A stretch of 58,649 nucleotides of DNA. Origin: Paractinoplanes ferrugineus. GTDB lineage: Bacteria; Actinomycetota; Actinomycetes; Mycobacteriales; Micromonosporaceae. Location: NCBI RefSeq assembly GCF_016862195.1, contig NZ_BOMM01000078.1, positions 1 to 58,649 of the forward strand. Reading direction: 5' to 3'. This document shows, in pieces, positions 1 through 7,497 of this stretch. Numbering within the stretch: the first letter of the stretch is position 1; the number at the start of each line of letters is the position of its first letter. A model generated the notes under the pieces. That model was not told the DNA's origin, searched no databases, and saw only the letters and a program-made list of their open reading frames with translations. A program made the translations under genes and the position numbers.

Positions 1-317
1 TTGATCTCGTAGGTGGCCCGGACCGGGTCGACGACCTTGAAGTAGAGCACCGTGTCGATCGAGACGACCAGGTTGTCGGACGTGATCACCGGTTGCGGCG
101 GGAACGAGACGACCTGCTCGCGCATGTCGACCTTGCTGCGCACCGAGTCGATGAACGGGACCAGCAGGTTCAGCCCGGGGCTGAGGGTCCGCTTGTACTT
201 GCCCAGGCGCTCCACGACGTCCATCCGCTGCTGGGGGACGATGCGGACGGACCGGACAAGCGTGACGATGGCGAGCATCACGATGACGAGTATCAGTACG
301 CCGATCACTGCTTCCAT
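1..317 (-). CDS. SPFH/Band 7 (stomatin-like) membrane protein, N-terminal part, cut by window edge
   Basis: Read leftward from an ATG at 317, the frame stays open to base 1, giving about 105 residues of a longer protein. It begins with one hydrophobic membrane anchor (about residues 4-22), followed by the start of an SPFH domain: RIVPQQ, VERLGKY, SPGLNLLVPF and a later ITSDNLVV segment, all typical of the QmcA/stomatin group. These proteins form oligomeric membrane scaffolds that can affect proteases and lipid domains. The gene lies 9 bp downstream of an NfeD gene, the usual partner, so the two are almost surely co-transcribed. The C-terminal half is outside the window. Confidence 0.9.
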   Translation of the reverse strand, partial: MEAVIGVLILVIVMLAIVTLVRSVRIVPQQRMDVVERLGKYKRTLSPGLNLLVPFIDSVRSKVDMREQVVSFPPQPVITSDNLVVSIDTVLYFKVVDPVRATYEI

Positions 318-326
318 GGCGCCTCT

Positions 327-776
327 CTATATGTTTGGCAGATCGTCGCGCCACACGATGGCCGTGGCGCCCTTAACCTTGACCACCCGGACCCGTTCGC
401 CCGGAAGGTATTTCTCGATGCCGTCGAAGGAGCGGGCCCGCCAGATCTCCCCGTCGATCTTGATCATGCCGTGGTCGCCGCCGACCTCCTCGAGCACCGT
501 GCCGTGACTTCCCTCGATCGCCTCGAGGCCGATCGGGGTCTCGCCGGATTCGAGGGCGGGGCGGGCGTGCTTGAGGACGATCGGGCGCAGCGCCCCGACC
601 GACAGACCGGAGACGATCGCGAAGACGATGACCTGGAGCAGGAGCGGAGCCCCGAGCGCGGCGGCTCCGGCCGCGGCGAGCGCACCCACCGAGAAGAAGA
701 TGATCAGCAGGCTGGCCGTGAAGGCTTCGGCGATCGCCAGCGCGACGCCCAGCACGATCCACAGAACCGCTTCCAC
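327..776 (-). CDS. NfeD family membrane protein
   Basis: A 149-residue protein with two or three hydrophobic segments in the first 65 residues, then a small beta-rich OB-fold-like C-terminal domain (about residues 80-149: G..G.V.E.GG..G.IKIDGE.WRARS, then PGERVRVVKVKGATAIV). This is the short NfeD form without the N-terminal ClpP-like protease domain. NfeD proteins occur with SPFH proteins, and here the stomatin-like gene follows 9 bp downstream. A role in membrane-domain organisation is inferred from the family only. Confidence 0.9.
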   Translation of the reverse strand: MEAVLWIVLGVALAIAEAFTASLLIIFFSVGALAAAGAAALGAPLLLQVIVFAIVSGLSVGALRPIVLKHARPALESGETPIGLEAIEGSHGTVLEEVGGDHGMIKIDGEIWRARSFDGIEKYLPGERVRVVKVKGATAIVWRDDLPNI

Positions 777-895
777 ACCTCGATCGTGTCACGGTCACGC
801 TCGTTCGGCGATGCCAGAACAGGCGTAGCCATATCCGCGTCGCGCAGTTAACCAGAGGCGCGGTCAACCAGAGTCGAATGTCGAGAGGGTCCATC

Positions 896-2200
896 GTGTC
901 GCTGCTGCCGGAGACGGCCCGCCGGGTCGACGAGATCGCCGCGCGGGCCCAGTCCGACGGGCGTACGCCGTCGCTGGCGCTCGCGGTCGTCCGGGACCGG
1001 GCGGTCCTGCACTTCGCGGGCGTCGGCGAACACCCGGTGCCGGACGCGAAGACGCAGTACCGGCTGGGCTCGATCACCAAGACGCTCACCGCGACGATGG
1101 TCATGCAGTTGCGCGACGAGGGGTTCTTCGCCCTCGACGACCTGCTCTACCGTCATCTGCCGGGCACCCCGATCGGCGGGGTGACGTTGCGCCAGCTGCT
1201 CGGGCACGTCTCCGGCCTGCAGCGGGAGCCGGACGGCGGATGGTGGGAGCGCACCACCGGCGGGAACGCCGACAAGCTGCTGGCCGGCCTCGGGTACGAC
1301 AAGCTGTCCGGCCCGCCGTTCCGCCGGTTCCGTTACTCGAATCTCGCGTACGGCCTGCTCGGGGTGGTTCTGGAACGGGTCACCGGTGAGTCGTGGCAGT
1401 CCCTGGTCGGCAAGCGGGTCCTCGATCCGCTCGGCATGAAGCGCACCACCTACGCGCCGATGGAGCCGTTCGCCCGCGGCTATGTCGTGCACGCCCTCGA
1501 CGGCCGTCTGCACGAGGAGCCGCGGCTCGACTCGGGCGCGATGGCGCCGGCCGGGCAGCTGTGGTCGACGGTGACCGACATGGCCAAGTGGGCGGCGTTC
1601 CTCGGCGACCCGGCCCCGCAGGTGCTGCCCCGGGAGACGGTCGACGAGATGTGCTCCCCGGTGGCGATCAGCGACCTGGAGTCGTGGACCGCCGGTTACG
1701 GTCTCGGCATCCAGCTCTTCCGGGCCGGCGAGCGGGTGTTCGCCGGGCACGGCGGTTCGATGCCGGGCTACGTGGCGCACCTGGTCGTGCACCGCCGGAG
1801 CAGGCTGGGCGTGATCGCGTTCGCCAACTCGTACGGCCTGACCGGCACGCACATCAGCCGGGTGGCCCTGGACGCGCTGACCTCGGTGGTGGACGCCGAA
1901 CCGGCGACGCCGGCGGCCTGGCTGCCGCCGGCCCCGCCGGCCGGTGAGTCGGTCGCGCTGGCCGGGCGGTGGTGGTGGATGGGACGGGAGTACGAGATAC
2001 GCGCGGACGGCGACGCCCTCGAGATGACCGGCCCCAACCACTGGTCCCGGTTCGTGCGGGCGGCGCCGGACCGATGGCGCGGCGTGGACGGCGACAACGA
2101 GGGCGAGGTGCTGCTGGCCCTACGCGGCGTCGACGGCGGCGTGGACCGGCTGGACATCGCCACGTTCGTCTTCAGCCGCGACCCGGCCCACCTGGCCTGA
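896..2200 (+). CDS. Serine hydrolase of the beta-lactamase/D,D-peptidase (class C-like) family
   Basis: About 434 residues with the penicillin-binding fold: SxxK as SITK (about residues 59-62), YxN as YSN (147-149) and HGG as GHGGS (285-287). No clear signal peptide is seen, so it may be cytoplasmic and act as an esterase or D-aminopeptidase-like enzyme rather than a secreted beta-lactamase. The C-terminal 100 residues form a separate beta-rich domain. An in-frame ATG exists at 878, but GAGAGGG at 883-889 sits six bases before the GTG at 896, so I prefer 896. The 3' end overlaps the convergent transporter gene by about 80 bp. Confidence 0.85.
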   Translation: MSLLPETARRVDEIAARAQSDGRTPSLALAVVRDRAVLHFAGVGEHPVPDAKTQYRLGSITKTLTATMVMQLRDEGFFALDDLLYRHLPGTPIGGVTLRQLLGHVSGLQREPDGGWWERTTGGNADKLLAGLGYDKLSGPPFRRFRYSNLAYGLLGVVLERVTGESWQSLVGKRVLDPLGMKRTTYAPMEPFARGYVVHALDGRLHEEPRLDSGAMAPAGQLWSTVTDMAKWAAFLGDPAPQVLPRETVDEMCSPVAISDLESWTAGYGLGIQLFRAGERVFAGHGGSMPGYVAHLVVHRRSRLGVIAFANSYGLTGTHISRVALDALTSVVDAEPATPAAWLPPAPPAGESVALAGRWWWMGREYEIRADGDALEMTGPNHWSRFVRAAPDRWRGVDGDNEGEVLLALRGVDGGVDRLDIATFVFSRDPAHLA

Positions 2201-3076
2201 CCGCCCACCCGGTCGGGCCGGCCGCAGGCCGAGGGTCATGCCGGCGGTCACCACGCCGACGCCCAGCCAGACCAATAGGGCCGGCGTCGGGCCGCCGAGG
2301 ACCACCCCGGTGGCCGCCGCCGCGATGGGCGCGAGGCCGGTGAGCAGGCCGGCCCGGCCGGACCCGAGGCGCTCGACGCAGGTGTACCAGAGGACGAAGG
2401 CCAGGGCCGTGACGCCGACCGCGAGGTAACCACCGGCCACGAGATCGTCCACCCGCAACCGGGTCACGGCCCGCGGTCCCTCCACCGCGAGTCCGGCCAG
2501 CCCGAACAGGGCGGCGGCCAGCCAGGTCGCGTGCACCGAGACGCCCAGCGGCCCGTGCCGCCCCAGCACCGGCACGGCCAGCAGGGTGAACCCGGCCTCA
2601 CCGGCGAAGGTCACCACCGCCCAGATCAGACCGATCGCGTCGCTCCGGCCGAAACCCTGCACGAGGGCCGCCCCGGCGGTCACCACCCCGGCCGCCAGGA
2701 CCAGGCGGGCCGCGACCGGACGCCCCTCCAGCAGCGGGCCCGCCACGGCGAGCAGGACCGGCACGCAAGCGACCGCGACCCCGAGCACGGCCGGTTCGGC
2801 GTGCCGCGCCCCGAACACCAGGGCGAGGTTGAAGACGAACATCCCGGTGAGGACAACTCCCGACAGCCACAGCCATTCGGTGCCCCGCGGCCGTATCAAG
2901 GCACGACGGGAGAGCCGGGCGAAGCCGAGAAGGAGCAGGGCGGCGAGTGTGTAACGCAGACATTGGACGGTCAGGACGGGAGCGTCGGCGAGAGCGCCGG
3001 ACACGGCCACGCTCGCACCCACGAAGACCATGCCGGCGGCGCCGGCCAGGGCGGGAAGTCGATTCACAGGACTCAT
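2120..3076 (-). CDS. EamA/DMT family transporter
   Basis: A 318-residue protein with about ten hydrophobic helices arranged as two EamA repeats (roughly residues 5-135 and 145-280), as in RhaT/YdcZ-type drug and metabolite exporters of the inner membrane. It is divergent from a MocR-type regulator, with only a short promoter region that carries repeated GGACCAATT-type half-sites; this is a common regulator-transporter pairing. The substrate cannot be read from sequence; amino acids, amines or vitamin B6-related compounds are possible. The last about 27 codons overlap the 3' end of the convergent serine hydrolase, so the true stop is credible but unusual. Confidence 0.85.
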   Translation of the reverse strand: MSPVNRLPALAGAAGMVFVGASVAVSGALADAPVLTVQCLRYTLAALLLLGFARLSRRALIRPRGTEWLWLSGVVLTGMFVFNLALVFGARHAEPAVLGVAVACVPVLLAVAGPLLEGRPVAARLVLAAGVVTAGAALVQGFGRSDAIGLIWAVVTFAGEAGFTLLAVPVLGRHGPLGVSVHATWLAAALFGLAGLAVEGPRAVTRLRVDDLVAGGYLAVGVTALAFVLWYTCVERLGSGRAGLLTGLAPIAAAATGVVLGGPTPALLVWLGVGVVTAGMTLGLRPARPGGRSGQVGRVAAEDERGDVQPVHAAVDAA

Positions 3077-3089
3077 GCTGCAAGCGGGT

Positions 3090-4538
3090 ATGGTCCATTT
3101 GAAGAGCCAATTACGGTACGCAAATGGAGGACCAATTTCCGGATCCGACTTCCTTCAGTTGCGCGCCGAGCAGGCCCCCGTCAAGGGTTTGACCTCCTGG
3201 TTGACGGCCGGTCTGCGAGACGCCGTCACCAGCGGCCGGCTCGCCCGTGGAGCCCGGCTGCCGGCCACCCGGGTGCTCGCCGCCGACCTGCGGATCTCCC
3301 GTGGCGTGGTGGTCCAGGCCTACCAGCGCCTCATCGACGAGGGCCTGGCCACCGGGCGGACCGGCGCCGGCACCACGGTGCTGGGCAACGGCCCGGGGAC
3401 CGAGCCGCCGTCCGACCGCCGCCGGGCCCTGCGAGACCTGCGGCTCCCCCTGCCACCGGCCGAGAACATCGACCTCGACCTGTCCCCCGGCGTACCCGAT
3501 CTGTCGGCCTTTCCCCGCACTCAATGGCTGCGTGCCGAGCGAGCCGTGCTCGACGGGATCACCGCCGCCGACCTGGGGTACGGCGATCCGGGCGGCACCC
3601 CGCGCCTGCGCGCCGAACTGGCCGGCTGGCTGCGCCGCGCCCGGGGCATCCGGGCCGAGGCCGACGACCTCATCGTGGTCGGCGGCGTGGCCCAGGCCCT
3701 GGCCCTGCTGGCCCAGACGCTGCGCGCGGACGGGGTGACGGCGGTCGCGGTGGAGGACCCGGGCTCGCGCGGCGCCCGCGACCAGATGACCCACTGGGGC
3801 GTACGGGCCGAGGGTGTCCCGGTCGACGACGAGGGCATCCTGGTCGACCGGATCACCCAGGAGGCGGCCCTGCTCACGCCGGCCCACCAGTTCCCGACCG
3901 GTGTGGTGCTGAGCGCCGCCCGGCGGCGCGCGCTGCTGGCGTGGGACGGCCTGATCATCGAAGACGACTACGACGCCGAGCACCGCTACGACCGCGCGCC
4001 GGTCGCCGCCCTGCAGGGTTCGGCACCGGAACAGGTCGCCTATTCGGGAAGTGTCTCGAAGTCGCTCGCCCCCGGCATGCGCCTGGGCTGGCTGATCGCC
4101 CCGCGCCGGATGCAGCCCGCCCTGCTCGAGGCGAAACACGACTCCGACCTGGGCAATCCGGCGATCCCCCAGCTGGTCCTGGCCCACCTGCTGGCCTCCG
4201 GCGACTACGAACGCCACCTGCGCACGGTCCGCCGGCGCCAACGCCGCCGCCGCGACGCCCTGCTGGCCGGGTTGCGGGAGCACCTGCCGTCCGCCCGGGT
4301 GACCGGGATCGCCGCCGGCCTGCACCTGCTGGCGATGCTGCCGCCGGAGCTCTCCGACACCGATTTCGCCGACCGGGCGGCCGAGGCCGGCGTCCTGGTC
4401 CACCCGCTGTCGTGGCACCGCCGGCACCCGGGACCACCGGGCCTGGTGATCGGCTACGCCGCCCACTCCCCCGACCGCCTGACCGAGGCGGCCCGACGCC
4501 TGGGCTCGCTGTCCACCGCCGACGGACCACCCGCCTGA
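3090..4538 (+). CDS. MocR/PdxR-type transcriptional regulator (GntR HTH fused to aminotransferase fold)
   Basis: About 482 residues. The N-terminal winged helix (about residues 35-95) has the GntR signature LPATR.LA.DL.ISRGVVVQAYQRL. The rest is a fold-type I aminotransferase domain with the PLP-lysine motif SVSKSLAPGMRLGW, and IIEDDYDAEHRYDR upstream supplies the aspartate and nearby residues. Such proteins sense PLP or its derivatives or amino compounds and control a neighbouring gene, here probably the divergent EamA transporter. The start is uncertain. ATG 3090 is the last in-frame ATG, but homologues begin close to the GSDFLQL stretch coded from 3141, and the operator-like repeats run through 3091-3137. 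Translation may therefore start later, for example at TTG 3099 or a rare codon. Confidence 0.9.
   Translation: MVHLKSQLRYANGGPISGSDFLQLRAEQAPVKGLTSWLTAGLRDAVTSGRLARGARLPATRVLAADLRISRGVVVQAYQRLIDEGLATGRTGAGTTVLGNGPGTEPPSDRRRALRDLRLPLPPAENIDLDLSPGVPDLSAFPRTQWLRAERAVLDGITAADLGYGDPGGTPRLRAELAGWLRRARGIRAEADDLIVVGGVAQALALLAQTLRADGVTAVAVEDPGSRGARDQMTHWGVRAEGVPVDDEGILVDRITQEAALLTPAHQFPTGVVLSAARRRALLAWDGLIIEDDYDAEHRYDRAPVAALQGSAPEQVAYSGSVSKSLAPGMRLGWLIAPRRMQPALLEAKHDSDLGNPAIPQLVLAHLLASGDYERHLRTVRRRQRRRRDALLAGLREHLPSARVTGIAAGLHLLAMLPPELSDTDFADRAAEAGVLVHPLSWHRRHPGPPGLVIGYAAHSPDRLTEAARRLGSLSTADGPPA
3091..3137. promoter_or_regulatory. Repeated half-sites between transporter and MocR gene (probable operator)
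   Basis: GGACCAATT at 3129-3137 and GAGCCAATT at 3104-3112 are direct repeats 25 bp apart. TGGTCC at 3091-3096 is the inverted copy of the GGACCA core. The longer arms TGGTCCATTTG (3091-3101) and CAAATGGAGGACCA (3121-3134) also form an imperfect inverted repeat. MocR regulators are known to bind combined direct and inverted repeats next to their own gene. Confidence 0.6.
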
Positions 4539-4602
4539 CCCGGAGCCGCCCATCGAGGCCGCCCCTCGGCGACAGACCGGCGGCGGGAACCGAGTGGCCT
4601 CC

Positions 4603-4956
4603 TCAACCGGTGGCGGCGTGCCGGACGGCGGCCAGGAACTCGTCCGGCGGGCGGTAACCGTGCACCTCGATGTAGTGCACGAGCAGGGTCGGCGCCGCGT
4701 ACGTCGTGCCGTCGGCGCCGGTGACGTGGATCTCGCCGTTGCCGAGCGCGGCGACCGGTCCCGGGCAGAATTCGCACCCGTGCCGGCCCCGCGTGAGGTT
4801 CGCCGGCTCACGGGCCCACCGGGCCAGCTGCTCGAGGACGACGTCGTCGACCGGCCCGGCCGGGAAGCCGGAGTCCGGCCCGAGCCATCCGACGTTGCGC
4901 ATCGCGCGGCCGGACCCGAGGTACGTGTACGGCGACAGATCCGCGAACTCGGTCAT
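4603..4956 (-). CDS. DUF7919-like small protein
   Basis: A 117-residue soluble protein starting FADLSPYTYL, with GRHGCEFCPG in the middle and IHVTGADGTTYAAPTLLVHYIEVHGY near the end, a pattern I associate with the DUF7919 family of unknown function. The two cysteines (CEFC) could bind a metal. Its ATG overlaps the TGA of the upstream DUF3097 gene by four bases (4953-4956), indicating translational coupling. The stop is at 4603. No function is assigned. Confidence 0.75.
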   Translation of the reverse strand: MTEFADLSPYTYLGSGRAMRNVGWLGPDSGFPAGPVDDVVLEQLARWAREPANLTRGRHGCEFCPGPVAALGNGEIHVTGADGTTYAAPTLLVHYIEVHGYRPPDEFLAAVRHAATG

Positions 4957-5753
4957 CCGACCGTGACGAAGTCGATGAGGCGCTCCATCGAGTTGATCAG
5001 CGGTGTCTCCACGTCCTTGTAGCTGTTCACCTCGCGCAGGATGCGCCGCCACAGGTCGGCGGGCACGCGCACGCCGAACGCCTCGCAGACGCCCTCCTTC
5101 CAGTTGCGGCCGGGCGGGATCACCGGCCACTTCTTGATGCCCACCCGCTCGGGCTTCACGGCCTGCCAGATGTCGACGTACGGGTGACCGGTGACCAACA
5201 CGTTCGGATCGGTCACGGCGGCCACGATGCGGCTCTCCTTGGAGCCGGGCACCAGGTGGTCGACGAGCACGCCGAGGCGCCGGTCGCGGCTCGGGCCGAA
5301 GGCGCGGACGGCCGCCGGCAGGTCGTCGATGCCGTCGAGCGGCTCCACCACGATGCCCTCGATGCGCAGGTCGTCGCCCCAGATGCGTTCGACCAGGGCG
5401 GCGTCGTGGATGCCCTCCACCCAGATGCGGCTGGCCTTGGCAACCTGGGCCTTGACGTTGTCGACGGCGATCGACCCGGAAGCGGTGACCCGCCGCCCCT
5501 GCGCCGGCGCCCGGGACGCCGGCCGGCGCAGGGTGATCGCCTTGCCCTCGAGCAGGAACGCGGCCGGGGCCAGCGGAAAGTTGCGCCGCTTGCCGAACCG
5601 GTCCTCCAGCACCACCGCGCCGAGCTCGAACCCGACGACCGCGCCGCAGAAGCCGGAGTCGGCGTCCTCGACCACCAGATCGGGTTCGGCGTCCACCTCG
5701 GGCACGACCCTTTTCTTGCGCCACTGCGCCTTGAGCACGTCCTCCCCATACAT
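4953..5753 (-). CDS. DUF3097 family protein
   Basis: A 266-residue actinobacterial protein matching DUF3097: VEDADSGFCGAVVGFE near the N-terminus, VLEDRFGKRRNFPL, then a Toprim-like stretch with WVEGIHDAALVERIWGDDLR (about 115-135) and GVLVDHL..GSKESRI (about 170-185), whose acidic residues suggest a metal-binding nucleic-acid enzyme fold. The biochemical role is unknown. I chose the ATG at 5753; a GTG at 5762 in frame is an alternative. It is divergent from the gene at 5843 and coupled to the DUF7919 gene downstream. Confidence 0.85.
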   Translation of the reverse strand: MYGEDVLKAQWRKKRVVPEVDAEPDLVVEDADSGFCGAVVGFELGAVVLEDRFGKRRNFPLAPAAFLLEGKAITLRRPASRAPAQGRRVTASGSIAVDNVKAQVAKASRIWVEGIHDAALVERIWGDDLRIEGIVVEPLDGIDDLPAAVRAFGPSRDRRLGVLVDHLVPGSKESRIVAAVTDPNVLVTGHPYVDIWQAVKPERVGIKKWPVIPPGRNWKEGVCEAFGVRVPADLWRRILREVNSYKDVETPLINSMERLIDFVTVG

Positions 5754-5842
5754 GCAAGGCACGGTAACCCGTGCGTTGGGACACGGGCTTTTAGACGCTC
5801 CGGCCGAGACAACCTTCCCGATGGGCACGTACCCTTTCTCCC

Positions 5843-6625
5843 ATGTCCCCCGCAGCTGATGCGGCCACCCGCACCGCGCGGCGCTCAACCCGATTCGTGG
5901 CCTGGGTGCGCGCCTGGCGCGCCGGCCTGGTGCCCTTCGACGAGCTGGCCGACGAGATCGCCCGCGACGAGGAGCACCTCGTCGCCGATGCCCCCGGCAC
6001 CTGGACGGACGTGCCGCTGCCCCAGGGCCTGCCGCTGTTCGCCAAGGTGCACCCCGACGAGATCCGGCTCGTGCTGCCGGTCGCCGGCGACCCGCGCGGC
6101 CTGCCCGGTCCCGGCGAGCTGACCGGTGCGGCACTGCTGGCCGGCGAGGCCGTCATGACGCCGGCGTTCGGGGTGGTGCCGCAGGTCCGGCAGCACACGT
6201 CGGGCTCGGGCGTCCAGTTCGAGACGGTGCTGTGGCGCTTCTTCGAGGTCGCCGAGCACCGTCCGGTGTTCCAGATGGGCGCGGCCGAGGCCGAGGCCGA
6301 GCTGACCCTCGCGCTCAGCGAGGCGACGACGCAGCTGACCAAGCTCGACGTGGCCCAGTGGAAGCCCGAACTGGCCGGGGCGTTGCAGGCCCTGCGCCGG
6401 CCGGAGAGCACCGCGACGCTGCCGCCCGGCTTCGACCCGCGGGCCCGGCGCCTGTTCGCCCGGGCCGGCGTGCTCGACCAGGTGCTGGCCCTGGCCGGGA
6501 CGAACGCCCCGGGCGGCGCCATCAACGGCTACGAGGCCCAGCAGCGCGACGCCGCCCTGCGACCGCTCGTCTCGGCCTGCCGCCAGGCACTGGTCGCCGC
6601 CTGCAACTCTCCGCTGCACGCCTGA
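5843..6625 (+). CDS. Conserved actinobacterial protein of unknown function
   Basis: A 260-residue soluble protein that I recognise only as a conserved actinobacterial type: an N-terminal WVRAWRAGLVPFDELAD..AR.EEHLV block, a central beta-rich part with LPVAGDPRGLPGPG, and a helical C-terminus ending GYEAQQRDAALRPLVSACRQALVAA. No membrane segment, signal peptide or catalytic motif is evident. It lies 89 bp from the divergent DUF3097 gene and 24 bp upstream of a NUDIX gene, so it is probably co-transcribed with the NUDIX gene. Confidence 0.75.
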   Translation: MSPAADAATRTARRSTRFVAWVRAWRAGLVPFDELADEIARDEEHLVADAPGTWTDVPLPQGLPLFAKVHPDEIRLVLPVAGDPRGLPGPGELTGAALLAGEAVMTPAFGVVPQVRQHTSGSGVQFETVLWRFFEVAEHRPVFQMGAAEAEAELTLALSEATTQLTKLDVAQWKPELAGALQALRRPESTATLPPGFDPRARRLFARAGVLDQVLALAGTNAPGGAINGYEAQQRDAALRPLVSACRQALVAACNSPLHA

Positions 6626-6647
6626 GACGCCACATGCCTGAGACGCC
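6620..6647. repeat. Two copies of a 12-bp repeat at a gene junction
   Basis: GCCTGAGACGCC occurs at 6620-6631 and again at 6636-6647. The first copy carries the stop codon of the preceding gene and the second lies just before the NUDIX start codon. It looks like a small local duplication. Confidence 0.7.
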
Positions 6648-6649
6648 GT

Positions 6650-7159
6650 ATGCCTGACCGGTTCGCGCACTGCACCTTCTGCGGCGCCCGCTTCACCGCG
6701 GGGCAGCCGTGGCCGCGCCGCTGCGGCGCGTGCGGCGAGACGAGTTACCGCAATCCGACCCCGGTGGCGGTGGCGGTCCAGCCGGTCGGCGCCGGCCTGC
6801 TCGTCGTGCGGCGGGGCATCCCGCCGGCCCGCGAGCAACTCGCCCTGCCGGGCGGTTTCATCGACTACGGCGAGGCGTGGCAGGCGGCCACCGTGCGCGA
6901 GCTGTTCGAAGAGGTCGGTCTTCGGGCGGAGGCCGATGACGTACGTCTTTTCGACACGCTCAGCGCCCCCGACGGCACGCTGCTCGTCTTCGGGCTCCTG
7001 CCCCCGCTCCCGGACGCGAGCGCGCTCCCGCCCTCGGTCCCGAACGACGAGACCCTGGGCTGGGAGCTCCTCGACGGCCCGGCCGAGCTGGGTTTCAGCC
7101 TGCACACCGCGGTCGCCGCCCGCTTCTTCGCGGCCGACCGGCCGGCCGGGCCGGCTTAG
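6650..7159 (+). CDS. NUDIX hydrolase with N-terminal zinc ribbon
   Basis: A 169-residue protein. Four cysteines in CTFCGARF and CGACGE (about residues 8-30) form a zinc ribbon. The NUDIX box follows as GG(5)E(7)RELFEEVGL at about residues 65-90 (starting GGFIDYGE). Zinc-ribbon NUDIX proteins hydrolyse nucleotide diphosphate-X compounds such as NADH or ADP-ribose, but the substrate here is unknown. It begins 24 bp after the upstream gene. Its stop codon overlaps the stop of the convergent DUF1905 gene by three bases at 7157-7158. Confidence 0.88.
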   Translation: MPDRFAHCTFCGARFTAGQPWPRRCGACGETSYRNPTPVAVAVQPVGAGLLVVRRGIPPAREQLALPGGFIDYGEAWQAATVRELFEEVGLRAEADDVRLFDTLSAPDGTLLVFGLLPPLPDASALPPSVPNDETLGWELLDGPAELGFSLHTAVAARFFAADRPAGPA

Positions 7160-7458
7160 CGGACGAGTTCCAGGGCCACCCGGACGGTGTCACCGGCGTC
7201 CAGCTTCTGCGCCTTGCGGACGGCTTTCTTGATCGGCAGCACGTAGGCCTCCCGTCCGGCGTCGGGGAAGATCGACGTACGCCAGACCGTCGTCCCGATG
7301 CGCACCTCGACCCGCACCGCGCCGAAACCGCGCCGCGTGCTGCCCCCGGTCAGATGTCGGATGTCCTCGGAGGCGTCGGGCGGCAGACTCACGAAAGTCC
7401 AGCTCTCGTCCTGACGAGCGGCCCAGATCCACAGTTCGGCGTCGAATTCCAGCTGCAC
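7156..7458 (-). CDS. DUF1905 family protein
   Basis: A compact 100-residue beta-barrel-like protein beginning VQLEFDAELWIWAARQDESWTFV, with the DUF1905 hallmarks LPPDASEDIRHL, GFGAVRVEVRIG and VLPIKKAVRKAQKLDAGDTV near the end. The family often occurs alone or joined to YdeI-type domains and its function is not established. Starting at the GTG at 7458 matches the usual N-terminus. The open frame runs further upstream but would cross the promoter of the divergent STAND gene. Confidence 0.85.
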   Translation of the reverse strand: MQLEFDAELWIWAARQDESWTFVSLPPDASEDIRHLTGGSTRRGFGAVRVEVRIGTTVWRTSIFPDAGREAYVLPIKKAVRKAQKLDAGDTVRVALELVR

Positions 7459-7497
7459 GGTCCACAGCCTGCCACGGGGGTACGACAAGAAGAGAGC

